A stretch of DNA of 64,000 nt, taken from the NCBI GenBank assembly GCA_963698715.1, contig CAVORW010000001.1, forward strand, positions 682,001 to 746,000. The letters are read 5' to 3'. The notes under the pieces are model-generated. The model saw nothing but the letters and a program-made list of their open reading frames with translations. It made no database searches and was not told where the DNA came from. The position numbers and the translations under genes were made by a program. Positions 35,046-45,281 of the stretch are shown here, one piece after another (within the stretch, counting starts at the first letter, position 1; the number at the start of each line of letters is the position of its first letter). The stretch is from CAWHJB01 sp963698715 (GTDB lineage Bacteria > Chloroflexota > Anaerolineae > Anaerolineales > UBA4823).

Positions 35046-36454
35046 GGCTGGTCCGGCTTCATCGCACCATTGATAGCTTCCAACAATCCTTTGCCGAAGG
35101 GCGTGATCTGGAAGGTAGAAAGCTGAGGAAAGTCAGCACCAAGCGTCTTGTGCGGCTCGTATCCTGTTTGCAGAATTTCAAAATCAACCAGTGGATTGAT
35201 TACCGTGCGCTCGATGATGCTGCGCAGGATACGGCGAGCATTGTCCTGATTTTCGATGTTCCAGACCATCCTGGAATCTTCTATCATCCGGTCGGCGAAT
35301 CGTTCAAACGAGGCCGGTTCCCCCAACGGTAGTTTCAGCAGATGTTTGGGTGTAAGCCTTGAAAATCCGGGCGGCATATAACCATCCTCGAAACCATACG
35401 GAGAAGCAATTGCCCAATTGGTTTGCGTCCACCAGGTTGCCAGCAGGAGCCAGACCTGCAAGGGAGCAGGCGCAACCAGGAAGCGCTCTCCGAGTGGGGT
35501 CAGCTTCCAACGCCAGCTCAGTCCGCCAGTGACCTGGCCGCCAACTGCTGCCAGGATGTGTCGGAAGTGGAGCGGCCAGACTTCGGTTTCGCTGCGTACG
35601 CGGTATTTGTAGTCTCCATCATCTTCAAGTTTCGGTGGATCGACAAATCGGGCGCAGATCTCATGCACAGCCTTCAATGGAAAGTTCCCGGTGGATTGGG
35701 TGCCGGTCACCTTGTTATCGCGCAGGTAAGAGAGCAGAGTGACCACATCCCGGCGTAGCGGAAGTTCTTCCGCAATCAGCCGCTGCTCCTCTGGTAGCTT
35801 TTTTGACCAGGGTGAATCCAGGTCAAACTTCACTGCGGTAAGATCATCCTCATATTTCGACCAAGGATTCAAGGCATCGGTGCTTCTGCCGCGTCCCATG
35901 CTGCGCAGCTGGGTATTGACTTCTTCCAGGTCGAAAGCTTCTGGGTCGAACTCCCCACCAATCCAGATCAGGTATTCCTCATGTTCGTCGTGGTCTGGGT
36001 TACCGATCGCCTCCAGGAAGTTTTCATAGCCCCACACGCCGCCTACGTCTTCGGGTGGGCAAGCGCGCTTGCCCTTCAGGCAGACGGGGTAGCGGACGCT
36101 TTCTTGTGGTGGGAGAATCTTCTCCACCAGCAAGGTGTGATCCCAACTATCGCCGAAATCATATTCGTAGCTGAGCCGCTGTCCCTCTCGATAAATCACC
36201 TGGTTCAGCCTGAACCTGGACTCGTCAACAGTGCCCAGGTCGCCATATTCGTCATCCGCAGGATCACCATATATCGATCCTTCGATGGTGAACATGTGCA
36301 GGTGATAATCCTCCCAACCCATCACGATCTGCAGTATGTCGTGCAACTTCAGCAGAGTGGTATTGCCTGGCACAAGTATGCGCCTCCAGATGGGCGGGTG
36401 GGTGTCATCCAAGGTGACTTTGATCTGGTAAATTTGGCTGGATTGATTGGACAT
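35042..36454 (-). CDS. pRiA4b ORF-3-like protein with extra C-terminal domain
   Basis: A 470-residue protein. The N-terminal ~190 residues match the plasmid pRiA4b ORF-3 family: IYQIKVTLDDTHPPIWRRI, LHDILQIVMGWEDYHLHMF, YEYDFGDSWDHTLLVE, and YPVCLKGKRACPPEDVGG. The C-terminal ~270 residues (from DAVTLLSYLRDNK-like text to FGKGLLEAINGAM) form a second helical region not part of that family. Biochemical function unknown. The family is frequent on plasmids and islands. Confidence 0.82.
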   Translation of the reverse strand: MSNQSSQIYQIKVTLDDTHPPIWRRILVPGNTTLLKLHDILQIVMGWEDYHLHMFTIEGSIYGDPADDEYGDLGTVDESRFRLNQVIYREGQRLSYEYDFGDSWDHTLLVEKILPPQESVRYPVCLKGKRACPPEDVGGVWGYENFLEAIGNPDHDEHEEYLIWIGGEFDPEAFDLEEVNTQLRSMGRGRSTDALNPWSKYEDDLTAVKFDLDSPWSKKLPEEQRLIAEELPLRRDVVTLLSYLRDNKVTGTQSTGNFPLKAVHEICARFVDPPKLEDDGDYKYRVRSETEVWPLHFRHILAAVGGQVTGGLSWRWKLTPLGERFLVAPAPLQVWLLLATWWTQTNWAIASPYGFEDGYMPPGFSRLTPKHLLKLPLGEPASFERFADRMIEDSRMVWNIENQDNARRILRSIIERTVINPLVDFEILQTGYEPHKTLGADFPQLSTFQITPFGKGLLEAINGAMKPDQP

Positions 36455-36479
36455 ATGTTTTGATCCTTCTACTCTATGC

Positions 36480-37007
36480 TCATTGGAGAAGCGTTATCCC
36501 ATAAGCCTCTAGCCAATCAAGAATCCGCTGCTGTAATCGCTCTCGCTTGATCTGGAACCAGCGCTCCCGCTCCACGGGATAATCTAACAGTACATCCTTG
36601 AAATACCGGAAAGCGCCGCGCCCGCTGATGGCACGTTCCAGGCGCTCTTGCAAACGCCGGTTGTGCACGGTCGCAATGAAGGCTTCCATATCGCGGTAAC
36701 CCTCGTGCGAACCTTCCGCTGGGATGGAAATAAAACGGTTGCCAAAACCTGCCTCGACCCGATCAGCGTTTATTAATAGCTCGCGCTGCCAGTCAGGAAC
36801 GTGTTCTTTTTCGAGCGCACTCTCCCAATCTACAGACTCGGATTGTTCATCGTAATAGGACTCGTAAATGCTCTCCAATGTGCGGCGCTCCTCATCGCTT
36901 ATGCTGATCACAGCGCCGGTTTCGAGGTCCAGATAGTAAGAGATCATCCCACTATAGTTGTCGAAAGCCATTTCTAGTTCAGATAGGTCAATTTTGAGTT
37001 GGCGCAT
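36480..37007 (-). CDS. UPF0158-family protein
   Basis: Small acidic protein of 175 residues from the Met at 37007 (an upstream Met at 37028 is also possible). Features of UPF0158: LDLETGAVISISDEE near the start, FISIPAEGSHEGYRDMEAFI in the middle, and GRGAFRYFKDVLLDYPVERERWFQIK near the end. Function unknown. First gene of the minus-strand run that ends at 32243. Confidence 0.8.
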   Translation of the reverse strand: MRQLKIDLSELEMAFDNYSGMISYYLDLETGAVISISDEERRTLESIYESYYDEQSESVDWESALEKEHVPDWQRELLINADRVEAGFGNRFISIPAEGSHEGYRDMEAFIATVHNRRLQERLERAISGRGAFRYFKDVLLDYPVERERWFQIKRERLQQRILDWLEAYGITLLQ

Positions 37008-37251
37008 AATAGCCCGATTTCCATTCAAGCCGGGTATCTACTCATGTAACCAAACTGTAGGCTGAAAAGATTTTTCTATCACCAACTTGTGGCTAATGAT
37101 TATTGTATACTTTGTCTGCGCATTGTGAAATTTCTTTATCAGTAATCTATAATGCGTACTGAATCTCACCAGGTCTCACGCTAATTGCACGCAGAACGGA
37201 GCGTTGGGTAGCTGGCATTAGTCACCATCGGCTCATAATGTTTAATTTTAT

Positions 37252-37285
37252 CACCGTGGGTTGCATGGGTACCCTACCCACGGTG
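37252..37285 (-). terminator. 10-bp hairpin next to a terminator
   Basis: A perfect 10-bp stem (37252-37261 with 37276-37285) lies just left of the terminator at 37293-37336 in the 770-base gap before the UPF0158 gene. It may be a second terminator or an operator for the gene to its left. Confidence 0.4.
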
Positions 37286-37288
37286 GGT

Positions 37289-37336
37289 AAAAAAAACGAC
37301 CAGCATCTGGCGCTCTGAACCGGCGCTGGTCGTTTT
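37289..37336 (-). terminator. Rho-independent terminator of the 37.8-46.1 kb minus-strand run
   Basis: A perfect 12-bp stem (37293-37304 with 37325-37336) is followed on the minus strand by eight T. It is well placed to end transcripts from the hydrolase pseudogene and its upstream genes. Between it and 37800 I see no gene. Confidence 0.75.
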
Positions 37337-37799
37337 CATTATCTTCACGCGGATTTCCGGTTTCTCCTTCACTCTGTCTACCGATAGCTTGCACAATCAT
37401 ATGTTCACTGTGCATTGTCATTTATAGTTGGCAACCGAGCTCGATTCAGACTGTCTCACCGGTCAACGCTGTGGCTCCCTGCAGATTACGGGCTGGAGCA
37501 CCTTTCCGGTATTCATCGGGAAACCTTATTCAGAAGCAAAACTTTTTATCTCAATGATTCTTTGACAACACATAATTATAAGAGTATATGGTGCGGCACA
37601 TCAAGATGCACTAGCGCACTACGCCAACATACTCGCATATTGCGCCAACCAAGGGTTTTCACTCAATATTGATTTTGAGATGCTCTAGAGATTTGGTTGT
37701 TATACATAAACTCATCACGAAAAACGGCTGGTCATCAAGCGATACAGCCATAAGCATAGAACTTTATATCAAATCCTATCGGTTCAATTTAGTTTCCTT

Positions 37800-38909
37800 T
37801 TAACGAATTTTTATTGCTTGACAAAGCGATCCATCAATCTCAGTTGGAACCTCATCATCTGCTAAAGATATGCGCATGACATTCGCAACCAGATCAGGCG
37901 TATCCACCTGCAGATAATGATCGGCACAGGGGATGCGCCAATAGGTCGCTGGAACCGCCCGATCCATCAAGATAGTTGGCCCAGACATAATCGGGCACAG
38001 CGACCGGCGCGATGGCATCCTGTTCACCCCAGATCAGTGTGGTTGGGATCTCACTCTTCGCCAACCCTTCGAGCCAGCCGACCTCGTTCTCAGCGCGCTC
38101 ATTAAGGTACTCAATGATTTCATGTTGGACCCTGCTCCCGTCCTGGTAGTCAAGAATGGAAGCATAGGCATCGATCTCGCTTTGGGGGATTGTGGTTGCA
38201 AAGGCTAAATCAGCCAAGCCTTGTGAAAATCGATCACCTGACAGGATGGAAGAAATCAATGGTCCGCTGATGGGATTCAGGAGCACTTTTTGCGCAGTAG
38301 TCAACTGTGCCAAAGGCAGGTATATGTTCCCATTGGTGATGAAGTGATGCTTGATGGTGTAGGGTTTGGCCTCATATGCCTGGTAGATTTGTAACAATGC
38401 CAGTCCAACGCTGTCGCCTTTGTCATGTGTCAACAGGGTGAATTCCTCCAGACCGGCCACTTCACGAATGTATTCATCCACCAAACGAGCATCATCAAAG
38501 ATGGAATAATCGTATCCATCCAGCGGTTTATCGGAAAAGCCGTAACCGGGCGTGTCCAGGGCACAGACATAGATAATCATCGCTTGAGTTCTGCAAAAAG
38601 CGCTGCATAATCAAAACTGCTGGTGGGGTAGCCGTGAATCATCAGAATTGCCGGATTCTCTGGATTCCCCTGGCAGATATGAAATATGTTCAAGCGCTTC
38701 AAAGTCTGCGTTAACGGGCAAAGTAGATTTCCAAGGAGAAATACTCCCCAGCCTCGCACCATTCGAGTGCGTCAGCGGGAGGATTGTCCATCCCGGCATA
38801 GTATTCCATGCAGGATTGGGATTGATCGCCTGGGCGCATCGCGACAACGGCGATGCCAATGATCAGGATTAGCAGCGAGGGCTATGAGGACGAGAATTAT
38901 TCTTTTCAT
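37800..38909 (-). pseudogene. Membrane-anchored haloalkane dehalogenase/epoxide hydrolase-like protein, multiply frameshifted
   Basis: Translating across frames from ATG 38909 gives an N-terminal hydrophobic anchor (MKRIILVLIALA, then ILIIGIAVVAMRPGD). A Cys-containing linker follows, then an alpha/beta hydrolase: ILMIHGYPTSSFDYAALF, LDTPGYGFSDKP, LLTHDKGDSVGLALL (Asp nucleophile position of the HDxGD type), and LIWGEQDAIAPV. The text changes frame at least five times (near 38860, 38725, 38700, 38578 and 37970), in both directions. That many breaks in 1.1 kb argues for real decay rather than isolated sequencing errors. It is the last gene of the minus-strand run. Confidence 0.75.
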
Positions 38910-38924
38910 ACATCTCTTTTTTCC

Positions 38925-39999
38925 TTAGGGAACCGGGATTACGATCTGCATCCCATCTTCACCGACAAATAATTCAGCCGAAGAATTCACGGAAAACTGT
39001 TCTGCAACCGGATCTCGGAAAAACAGATTCGCCTGTTGACCTGACTGAGGTTTGGGGGCCAAATGGTTGAGGGCCAGCCGCTTTACATTCACCTCTTCAG
39101 CCAATGCACCGACATCGCTGACATCCATATGATAATCCTGAATGTCGAAGAGAATGTTGGCCTGGTTCTCATATCCAAGTTCCCGGTTGATATCTTCTAT
39201 GGCTTCCACCACCTCCTTGTTCATCGCTTCTGCAACGAGCAGGTCAGCGTTCCGGCTGTGTTCCAGAAGCGAAGTCGTGCGTACGGTATCCCCGGATAGA
39301 ACGACGACCTCGCCCGCATATTCGATGCGATAGCCAACGGAGGGCTCTACCGGAGCATGATTGACCCGAAAGGCCTTGACCGTGACGCCATCCTGTTCGT
39401 AAACCACAATCGCAGAATCATCGGTCGGGAGGCGCAAATTCGATCGGCTCGGATGGTGACCACTCAGGCGGCATGATTTCCTCGCCATGGTGGGCGGTGC
39501 GGTAGCTTTCTTCCAGTTCATAGGCAGATCGAAAGCCCTCCACAATTTGGGTGATCCCGGTGGGGCCATAAACCGGCAGGATGTGCCGCCGGCCCCAAAT
39601 CCAAGACCATTCCATCACGTCACCCAGGTCGCCATAATGGTCGTTGTGAAAATGGGTGATGAAAACGGCATCCAATTCATAAAGTGGAAAATTCAAACTG
39701 TTCATGACTTCCAGCGTATTGTTGCCGGCATCGAACAACAGGAATTGACCATTCACAAAAACGGCTGTAGAGGTCTGGGGACCCGCTTGCGCAAGCGGGC
39801 TGCCTGTGCCGATCAAAACGATTGTGATCCGGTCGGTGCGCTGCAGTTCAGATGCCGTTTCACTGTCTTGTTCGATGTTTTTGATGATCGTGCGGCGCAG
39901 GGCTCCTTCAGTGCCGTTTCTCTGCAGAAAGAATATGCCGACGGCAAGAGCAGCGATGATGACAGCTGTGCCGCCGATAAGAATATTTCGTTTATTCAT
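38925..39999 (-). CDS. Membrane-anchored metallo-beta-lactamase-fold hydrolase, frameshifted
   Basis: About 358 residues when joined. N-terminal anchor (IGGTAVIIAALAVGIFFLQ), then an MBL domain of the RNase Z/AtsA-like branch: VLIGTGSPLAQAGPQTS, FLLFDAGNNT, FITHFHNDHYGDL (HxHxDH), and later YRIEYAGEVVVLSGDTVRT and LALNHLAP. The frame changes at a CCC triplet (39427-39429 on the plus strand as GGG); one base less restores PPTDDSAIVVY. It is related in layout to the MBL protein at 44075-45240. Confidence 0.82.
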
Positions 40000-40104
40000 G
40001 ATATTTCCCTTTGTAAGACTTACGTAGTCGCATAAGTCCTGGTTGAGTTAAGCTGTGCAAAAGCATAGATTGTGTTTTTAAAGCTTTGTGCCAACACAGC
40101 CAGG

Positions 40105-41619
40105 TCAAGGAACATAGACCCGATGGAACAAGCCAATCGGCTCTCCGGGTTCGTTGCTACCGAAGTAGACTTCGTTTGCGCTACTGACGATGATTTGCCC
40201 AATGGTGGCACGCGTTGCCGGAGTAGGCACGCGTAGTAACTCCTCACCGGTGGTCAGGTCCAACACAACAAGATGATCGCGCCCGTCAACAAATTCGTTG
40301 ATATAGACCATCTCACGGTCGGAGACAATAATCGGTGAGGCGCTGTGAGCCAGCTCCACCTGCCAGAGCCTTTCGAGTTGATCGTCGCCGACTATCCGTA
40401 CCGCCGTCAGCAATCCATTGGCCTGATCGCCACCGACGATGATGCCCGTCACCTCGTCAACAGCGACGGAGAAGAAACTCCATCCATCCCCGTCAACACC
40501 GTCGAAATACTCCGGACCGGTAAGCGGCGGTTGCTCTCGACTGTACTGCGCTTCAACATCCTGCCAGAAGATGCGCATGGGGTTTATCGACCCGAATTCC
40601 GTGTTGGTTGTGTAATGGACACGCCCATTCACCACCACCGGCGACGTTGGTTCTTTATTTTCCGGCAGCCCGGTATTGTACGGGTCGTAGGGCGCCAACC
40701 AAGTGGTATCGAGGGTTAGCGCACCCTGTTCGATTTGCATACGGAAGGTTTCGCGCGTATTGAGATGGTAAAGATATTCAGTGCCGTCATCAGCGGGGGA
40801 TACAGCGAGCCTCGGCGATGCCCCCGGATGATCCAGTTGGGCGGTGATCTCCAACGTGTCGGGGTCAATCAAGATGAACGTCGAGGCATCGCTAACCAGC
40901 GACCAATACTTGGTAATCAGCTCCCCGGTGCTGCTGGTGGATAGCCCGTTGTAGATCGTAAATCGCTTCGACAGGCCCGGCGCGAGGGGCAGATCGACAG
41001 AACGCTCAATCGTCATGGACTCCGGTTCAATCTTGTAGATGTGTGACTGAAATGCGACGTAGACATAGCCATTGGCATGGACCAGCGCGCCACCGATGTA
41101 ATCTGAACCGGCGCCACGATCAAGCTCAAGTCGGGTCTGCTCCCCGGTAAAGGGATTGTATTTGGTAATGTGCGGTGCGGATTGCCCGCCCAATTGTAAC
41201 CCCGGAATGGGTAACTCATCAATCTCACTCACGTAGCGATCCAGCACAAATGAGGTGCCACCGACGACAAAGATCTCGTTCTCGTCGCGCGTGTACGCAA
41301 ACACAGGAAACGGCATTTCAACGGACTCAATGGCGATCTCCTCCGCAGTAACATCGCGCGGCAACCCTGCATTCACCACACTATTGGAGCGATTGAGGTC
41401 CGCCTTGTCTGTGGGCCAGACCGTATTGTACAGTGAGGCTCGGTAGCCTGTTTGCTCGCTTGGCTCGTCCGGTGACGTAATGACAGGTTTACTGATATCT
41501 TGTTCGCTAACGATAACCTCACCTGGCCTGTGGCCGGGCACGATGAGTAGCCAGCTACCCAACGCTACAAGAGCGATTAAGAGCAGCGAGACAAGTGCGA
41601 TGGCAAGTTTCTTAACCAT
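40105..41619 (-). CDS. Membrane-anchored PQQ-like beta-propeller protein
   Basis: A 504-residue protein with an N-terminal anchor (IALVSLLLIALVALGSWLLI) and an extracytoplasmic propeller of repeated blades (ITKYNPFTGEQTRLELD, IYKIEPESMTIERS, FILIDPDTLEITAQLD, LVVLDLTTGEELLRV). No heme or quinoprotein dehydrogenase residues are identifiable, so a binding or scaffold role is more likely than catalysis. It sits between an MBL gene and a large membrane protein in the same direction. Confidence 0.78.
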   Translation of the reverse strand: MVKKLAIALVSLLLIALVALGSWLLIVPGHRPGEVIVSEQDISKPVITSPDEPSEQTGYRASLYNTVWPTDKADLNRSNSVVNAGLPRDVTAEEIAIESVEMPFPVFAYTRDENEIFVVGGTSFVLDRYVSEIDELPIPGLQLGGQSAPHITKYNPFTGEQTRLELDRGAGSDYIGGALVHANGYVYVAFQSHIYKIEPESMTIERSVDLPLAPGLSKRFTIYNGLSTSSTGELITKYWSLVSDASTFILIDPDTLEITAQLDHPGASPRLAVSPADDGTEYLYHLNTRETFRMQIEQGALTLDTTWLAPYDPYNTGLPENKEPTSPVVVNGRVHYTTNTEFGSINPMRIFWQDVEAQYSREQPPLTGPEYFDGVDGDGWSFFSVAVDEVTGIIVGGDQANGLLTAVRIVGDDQLERLWQVELAHSASPIIVSDREMVYINEFVDGRDHLVVLDLTTGEELLRVPTPATRATIGQIIVSSANEVYFGSNEPGEPIGLFHRVYVP

Positions 41620-41714
41620 GTGTCAACCTATCCTTTTGCTTGTTGGTTTGATTTATGTTGCCCTGTGCATCCCCAAACAGTGGGGATGCCTCGATGATGA
41701 CCTGGATAGCCCCG

Positions 41715-43364
41715 TTAGGGAGCTGCCCGGTCCACCCGCATCGGGTCATCCAACGCAATGATCACCGGCTCCATATCTGGCGGACCGGGGGCGGTATAAC
41801 GGACACCTTCAAATGGCTCCGGTCCAGGTCCACCGGGATTGTAAAAGGCACTGTAGCCACCTTCCAGCGAAGGAATCTCTACAAATGTGACGTTGCGCGC
41901 CGCTTCTTCGTCTCCGACCAGAATGATGTCAATGTAGTTGTCGCGGTCTTCGGTGTAGCAACCATCGTAGTAGATGCCCTTCTCCGGGTTCTCGCGTTGT
42001 CCCAGATCCGATAAGCCAATCACACGCAACGTCCCGCCAGCGACCTGATAGTCCACCCCGACTTTTTCAAGGAGGACCGTTTTACCATCTGCGCCGTTGA
42101 CATGGATGCGGAAAAAGTCCTCGTACATGGTCGGATGTAAACCGGTTACCCCGTCGGGTGAAAAGCCACCCGTTGTGAGCACACGGATGCGGAAATCACC
42201 TTCATCATAGAGGGAAAATTCATCATTGGGCAGCATGCCAATGACTTGCGCCAGATTCAGCCCCCCTTCGCCACGTGCCTCATCGCCAACGAAATTGAGT
42301 TTGGCGCCCACCAGCTTGGGACCCGAATCGTAAGGGGACGAATCGGTTTCCCAGCTTAACCCTACCGCGTTGAACTCCTGACCCCCCGGCCCGATGAGCA
42401 ACAGCGGGGTATCATCCTCCACGATGTCCAAACGAACAGGGAAAACGGCATCTTCTTCGCTACTCAAGCCGCGATTACCAAAATCACCGAAGGCGACGAC
42501 GGTATTACGCTCATTGAGTTCCCAGTTGGGCCACATGCCGATGCTATTGGGGAAAACAATCTCACCCGTATTCAGCGTGAATTGGAAATCTGTGAGGTCA
42601 ACGGTTTCGGTGGCGACCGGCCAGCTAAACACAATCGGCAATCCATCATCGTATTCAGAAAAGCCCTTGTAGAACCTTGCAACGGTATCTGATGCGGACG
42701 CGCTGGTATAAGTAGTCGTAGCTGGTTCTTCCCCACTGGAGCATGTCACTGTTCCATACCAGCTACCACCCGCTTCACGGACTGTTTCTTCGTTGACTTC
42801 GGGCAAACCGACGATGTTATCAAAGCCCATACCAGCAGAAAGGATCATCGGTTCGTCACGCCAGTAATCCGCCGCGACCAACTCACCGTTATGCAGTTGT
42901 GCAAGCGGGCCGATTTCGAGTTCAGCCTGTGGTCCGACTAGTCCGACAAGCGCAATACCAACCACAGTGGCGCTGAGCGCAGCCCACCACTGAAGGTAGA
43001 CAGGCCTTTTCGCACCGTCGCTGGCCGGATTGGCTCTCCGGTAGGCGTCTTGCGCCCAAAGCAGCAGCAAGAGCAGGCTCACGCCAATAAAAAGAAACGA
43101 GGGGGCGAGCCAGCCAGATAGAACCGAGTGAATCGCATTGAACACGATGACCAAGATGGCAGCACCACCCAAAATGTGCGGTGTATACCGTTTGGCGACA
43201 CCGAACGCCACGAGCAGTGCCGCGACGATGCCAACGATGTTCCCGGCGACCCGCAGAGGCTCAACGAGGTTGGTGGCAACGTGGATTGCGATATCAATGA
43301 TGTTCCAGACGATGAGCAATGTTGGAAACCAAAGGTATTTTCGATGTTTGTTTACTGTTTCCAT
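41715..43364 (-). CDS. Membrane protein with large extracytoplasmic domain, unknown function
   Basis: 549 residues from the ATG at 43364, which follows GGAGAGAG. Residues about 8-140 hold four or five TM helices (LIVWNIIDIAIHVATNLVE, IVGIVAALLVAFGVA, ILGGAAILVIVFNAIHSVL, FLFIGVSLLLLLLWA). A further helix lies near 170, and the remaining ~370 residues are beta-rich and hydrophilic, probably outside. The extracytoplasmic text has 'VVAFGDFGNRG', 'LLIGPGGQEFNAVGL' and paired Cys. It resembles cytochrome c biogenesis ResB-type proteins in general layout only; I do not assign it. Confidence 0.7.
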   Translation of the reverse strand: METVNKHRKYLWFPTLLIVWNIIDIAIHVATNLVEPLRVAGNIVGIVAALLVAFGVAKRYTPHILGGAAILVIVFNAIHSVLSGWLAPSFLFIGVSLLLLLLWAQDAYRRANPASDGAKRPVYLQWWAALSATVVGIALVGLVGPQAELEIGPLAQLHNGELVAADYWRDEPMILSAGMGFDNIVGLPEVNEETVREAGGSWYGTVTCSSGEEPATTTYTSASASDTVARFYKGFSEYDDGLPIVFSWPVATETVDLTDFQFTLNTGEIVFPNSIGMWPNWELNERNTVVAFGDFGNRGLSSEEDAVFPVRLDIVEDDTPLLLIGPGGQEFNAVGLSWETDSSPYDSGPKLVGAKLNFVGDEARGEGGLNLAQVIGMLPNDEFSLYDEGDFRIRVLTTGGFSPDGVTGLHPTMYEDFFRIHVNGADGKTVLLEKVGVDYQVAGGTLRVIGLSDLGQRENPEKGIYYDGCYTEDRDNYIDIILVGDEEAARNVTFVEIPSLEGGYSAFYNPGGPGPEPFEGVRYTAPGPPDMEPVIIALDDPMRVDRAAP

Positions 43365-43434
43365 TTTCTCTCTCCGATTCTTCCTTCTCGATCGTTCTGG
43401 GTAAACCGCCGGAGCGATGGGATCGCTTCTTCTT

Positions 43435-43815
43435 TCATGATTCAATATCCTGTGCTTGTGTATTGCGTTCTGCCCGGGTTCGATTGGCATCCTCGATCAT
43501 GGTTTCGCCAACGAGACCGATCAAACCGGCGATGATGCCCAAACCGATAAAGACGTAGAGTGTTGTGAAAATTTTTGTAAGCGGGGTTGTGGGGCTAAAA
43601 TCGCCATAGCCAATCGTAGTGAGGGTGATGACCGTGAAATAGTAGGCATCTACCCAGGTGGTAATGGTAGGCTCAAATTGATGATAGAACCATGTGCCTG
43701 AGAGGATGGTGATGAATACGATCAGAAGCAGGCCGCGAACTTCTTGTTTGCGCCACAAGGCAGCCGCGATGCGCAAGAAAAATCTCCCAATGGCTATTAA
43801 GCCTAACACAGGCAT
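43435..43815 (-). CDS. Two-TM potassium channel pore protein
   Basis: A 126-residue protein with two TM helices (LLLIVFITILSGTWFYHQF and IFTTLYVFIGLGIIAGLIGLV) around a pore loop whose selectivity filter is TLTTIGYGDFSP. This is the minimal KcsA/MthK-type pore. No RCK domain follows, so regulation would come from other subunits. It lies 70 bases upstream of the 549-residue membrane protein. Confidence 0.9.
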   Translation of the reverse strand: MPVLGLIAIGRFFLRIAAALWRKQEVRGLLLIVFITILSGTWFYHQFEPTITTWVDAYYFTVITLTTIGYGDFSPTTPLTKIFTTLYVFIGLGIIAGLIGLVGETMIEDANRTRAERNTQAQDIES

Positions 43816-43839
43816 GACAGATTAAGACCTTTTCTCTCA

Positions 43840-43877
43840 CAAAATCCTTCAGCATTTCATAATGCTGAAGGATTTTG
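43840..43877 (-). terminator. Perfect 16-bp hairpin
   Basis: The stem 43840-43855 with 43862-43877 and a 6-base loop lies between the small TM gene and the channel gene. The A/T-rich stem ends would let it terminate in either direction, splitting the minus-strand run in two. Confidence 0.6.
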
Positions 43878-43896
43878 TTCAACTAAACTCAGCGGA

Positions 43897-44070
43897 TCAT
43901 TTTTTCCTGAGAACCAGCAGGCCCCAGATGAAGAAGCCCAATTCCACGATGGTTGATACGATCGTGATGGCATCCAGATTGCCCATCATGAAAGCCGGGA
44001 TGCGGGTCAGGATGAGCAACCAGAAAACGACAAGTACAGCACGGATGTAGTTGTTTTTGTTCATCATCAT
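43897..44070 (-). CDS. Small two-TM protein, 57 aa
   Basis: ATGATGATG start at 44070, stop at 43897-43899. The product has two hydrophobic helices (AVLVVFWLLILTRIPAFMM and VSTIVELGFFIWGLLVL) and a charged LRKK end. It starts four bases after the upstream MBL gene stop, so it is probably cotranslated. Function unknown. Confidence 0.6.
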   Translation of the reverse strand: MMMNKNNYIRAVLVVFWLLILTRIPAFMMGNLDAITIVSTIVELGFFIWGLLVLRKK

Positions 44071-44074
44071 GCAC

Positions 44075-45240
44075 CTACCCTAGCAGTTCGTGGATGGAGT
44101 AACGGTCGGAATTGACAGGCAGGCTGATCAGGGTGCCATCATTCGCCATCCGCAACTCGCCACTATAGACGGCACGCGCATCCCTCAGGAACGGATTGAT
44201 CAACTGATCGGGTACCGGGGGGAGCACGTGGGTGATGATCAGCACAGGAACTCCGGCTTCCTTTGCAACGAGTGCGGCTTCTTCAGGTCGGATATGGGAT
44301 TCCTGAATATCCTCTGTAACGGACGATAAGTTGTTGTCCAACTCTTGTCCGGCATCGGCTACCCATTGTGACATCTTGTGGTTCAAAGAGTCACTGACCA
44401 TCACATCAGCACCCATCGCGTGGTGAATGAGGCTGTCCGAGTAGATGGTGTCACCCGTAATCATGACGCTTCGGTCTTTGTAGTTCACGCGGAAGCCAAC
44501 CGCTGGCACCACAGGGGGATGATCGACATTGAAGGCAATCACCTGTACGTCACCTGCTTCATAGACCACATCGCTGGACATGAGATCGGTGCCCAGGTCG
44601 AAGGTATGCGCCACACCTCCAAAGCCTGACGGGGGCATCACATCCGCGCCATGATGGTCGATGCGATAACCGCGATCGAGCCGATAAGCAGTCAAGAATC
44701 CGTCCACAACTTCTTCCACGCCTGGTGGTCCATAGATTTTCAGTGGCTCAGTCACACCGGTACCTGTCCAGTGCTGTAACATAAACTCACCCAGGTCGCT
44801 GATATGGTCGGAATGGTAAGTGTGTCAGAAACAGTGCATTGACTGAACTGATATTCAACCCGGTTAGTGCGAGTTGACGCGTACTGCCGGGACCTGTATC
44901 AAAGACCAGCATCTGGTCGCCTGCGACCACAACGGCTTGGGGACCGACACGTTTGGGGTCTGGCAGTGGGGCACCCGTGCCAGTTGTGATGACGTGCAGG
45001 GCATCTTCTGTCGAAATAGTTCCTCGTTCGGTCGGTACCTACACCTCTCTCAATAAGCCCTTGGATAGCAGAATCCGGCAGGTTGTTCAGGTAATGTGTG
45101 GCACCGGCAACGAGCAAACCGGAAGCACCGAGTCCAGTGCCAATCAGGAAATCCCTGCGCGAAAGACCCTTAGAGCGTGTTTCCTCACTGGGATTCTCTT
45201 TGGATTCTGGCGCCTCGTCCTTGCGTTTTTCATCGGTCAT
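44075..45240 (-). CDS. Tat-exported metallo-beta-lactamase-fold hydrolase, frameshifted
   Basis: The N-terminus has a twin-arginine signal (SRRDFLIGTGLGASGLLVAG). After the first frame change (about 45022-45032) the MBL text continues: LHVITTGTGAPLPDPKR, LVFDTGPGST, and LFLTH. After a second change (about 44816-44822) it reads YHSDHISDL, completing THxHSDH, then EPLKIYGPPGVEEVVDGFL, RVNYKDRSVMITGDTIYSD and PVLIITHVLPP. Both changes are of the extra-base type. The intact protein would be about 387 residues. It is related to the MBL protein at 38925-39999. Confidence 0.8.
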
Positions 45241-45281
45241 GATGACCTCCTTGAGTTATGGTCTCTGTGAAAACCATCGGG

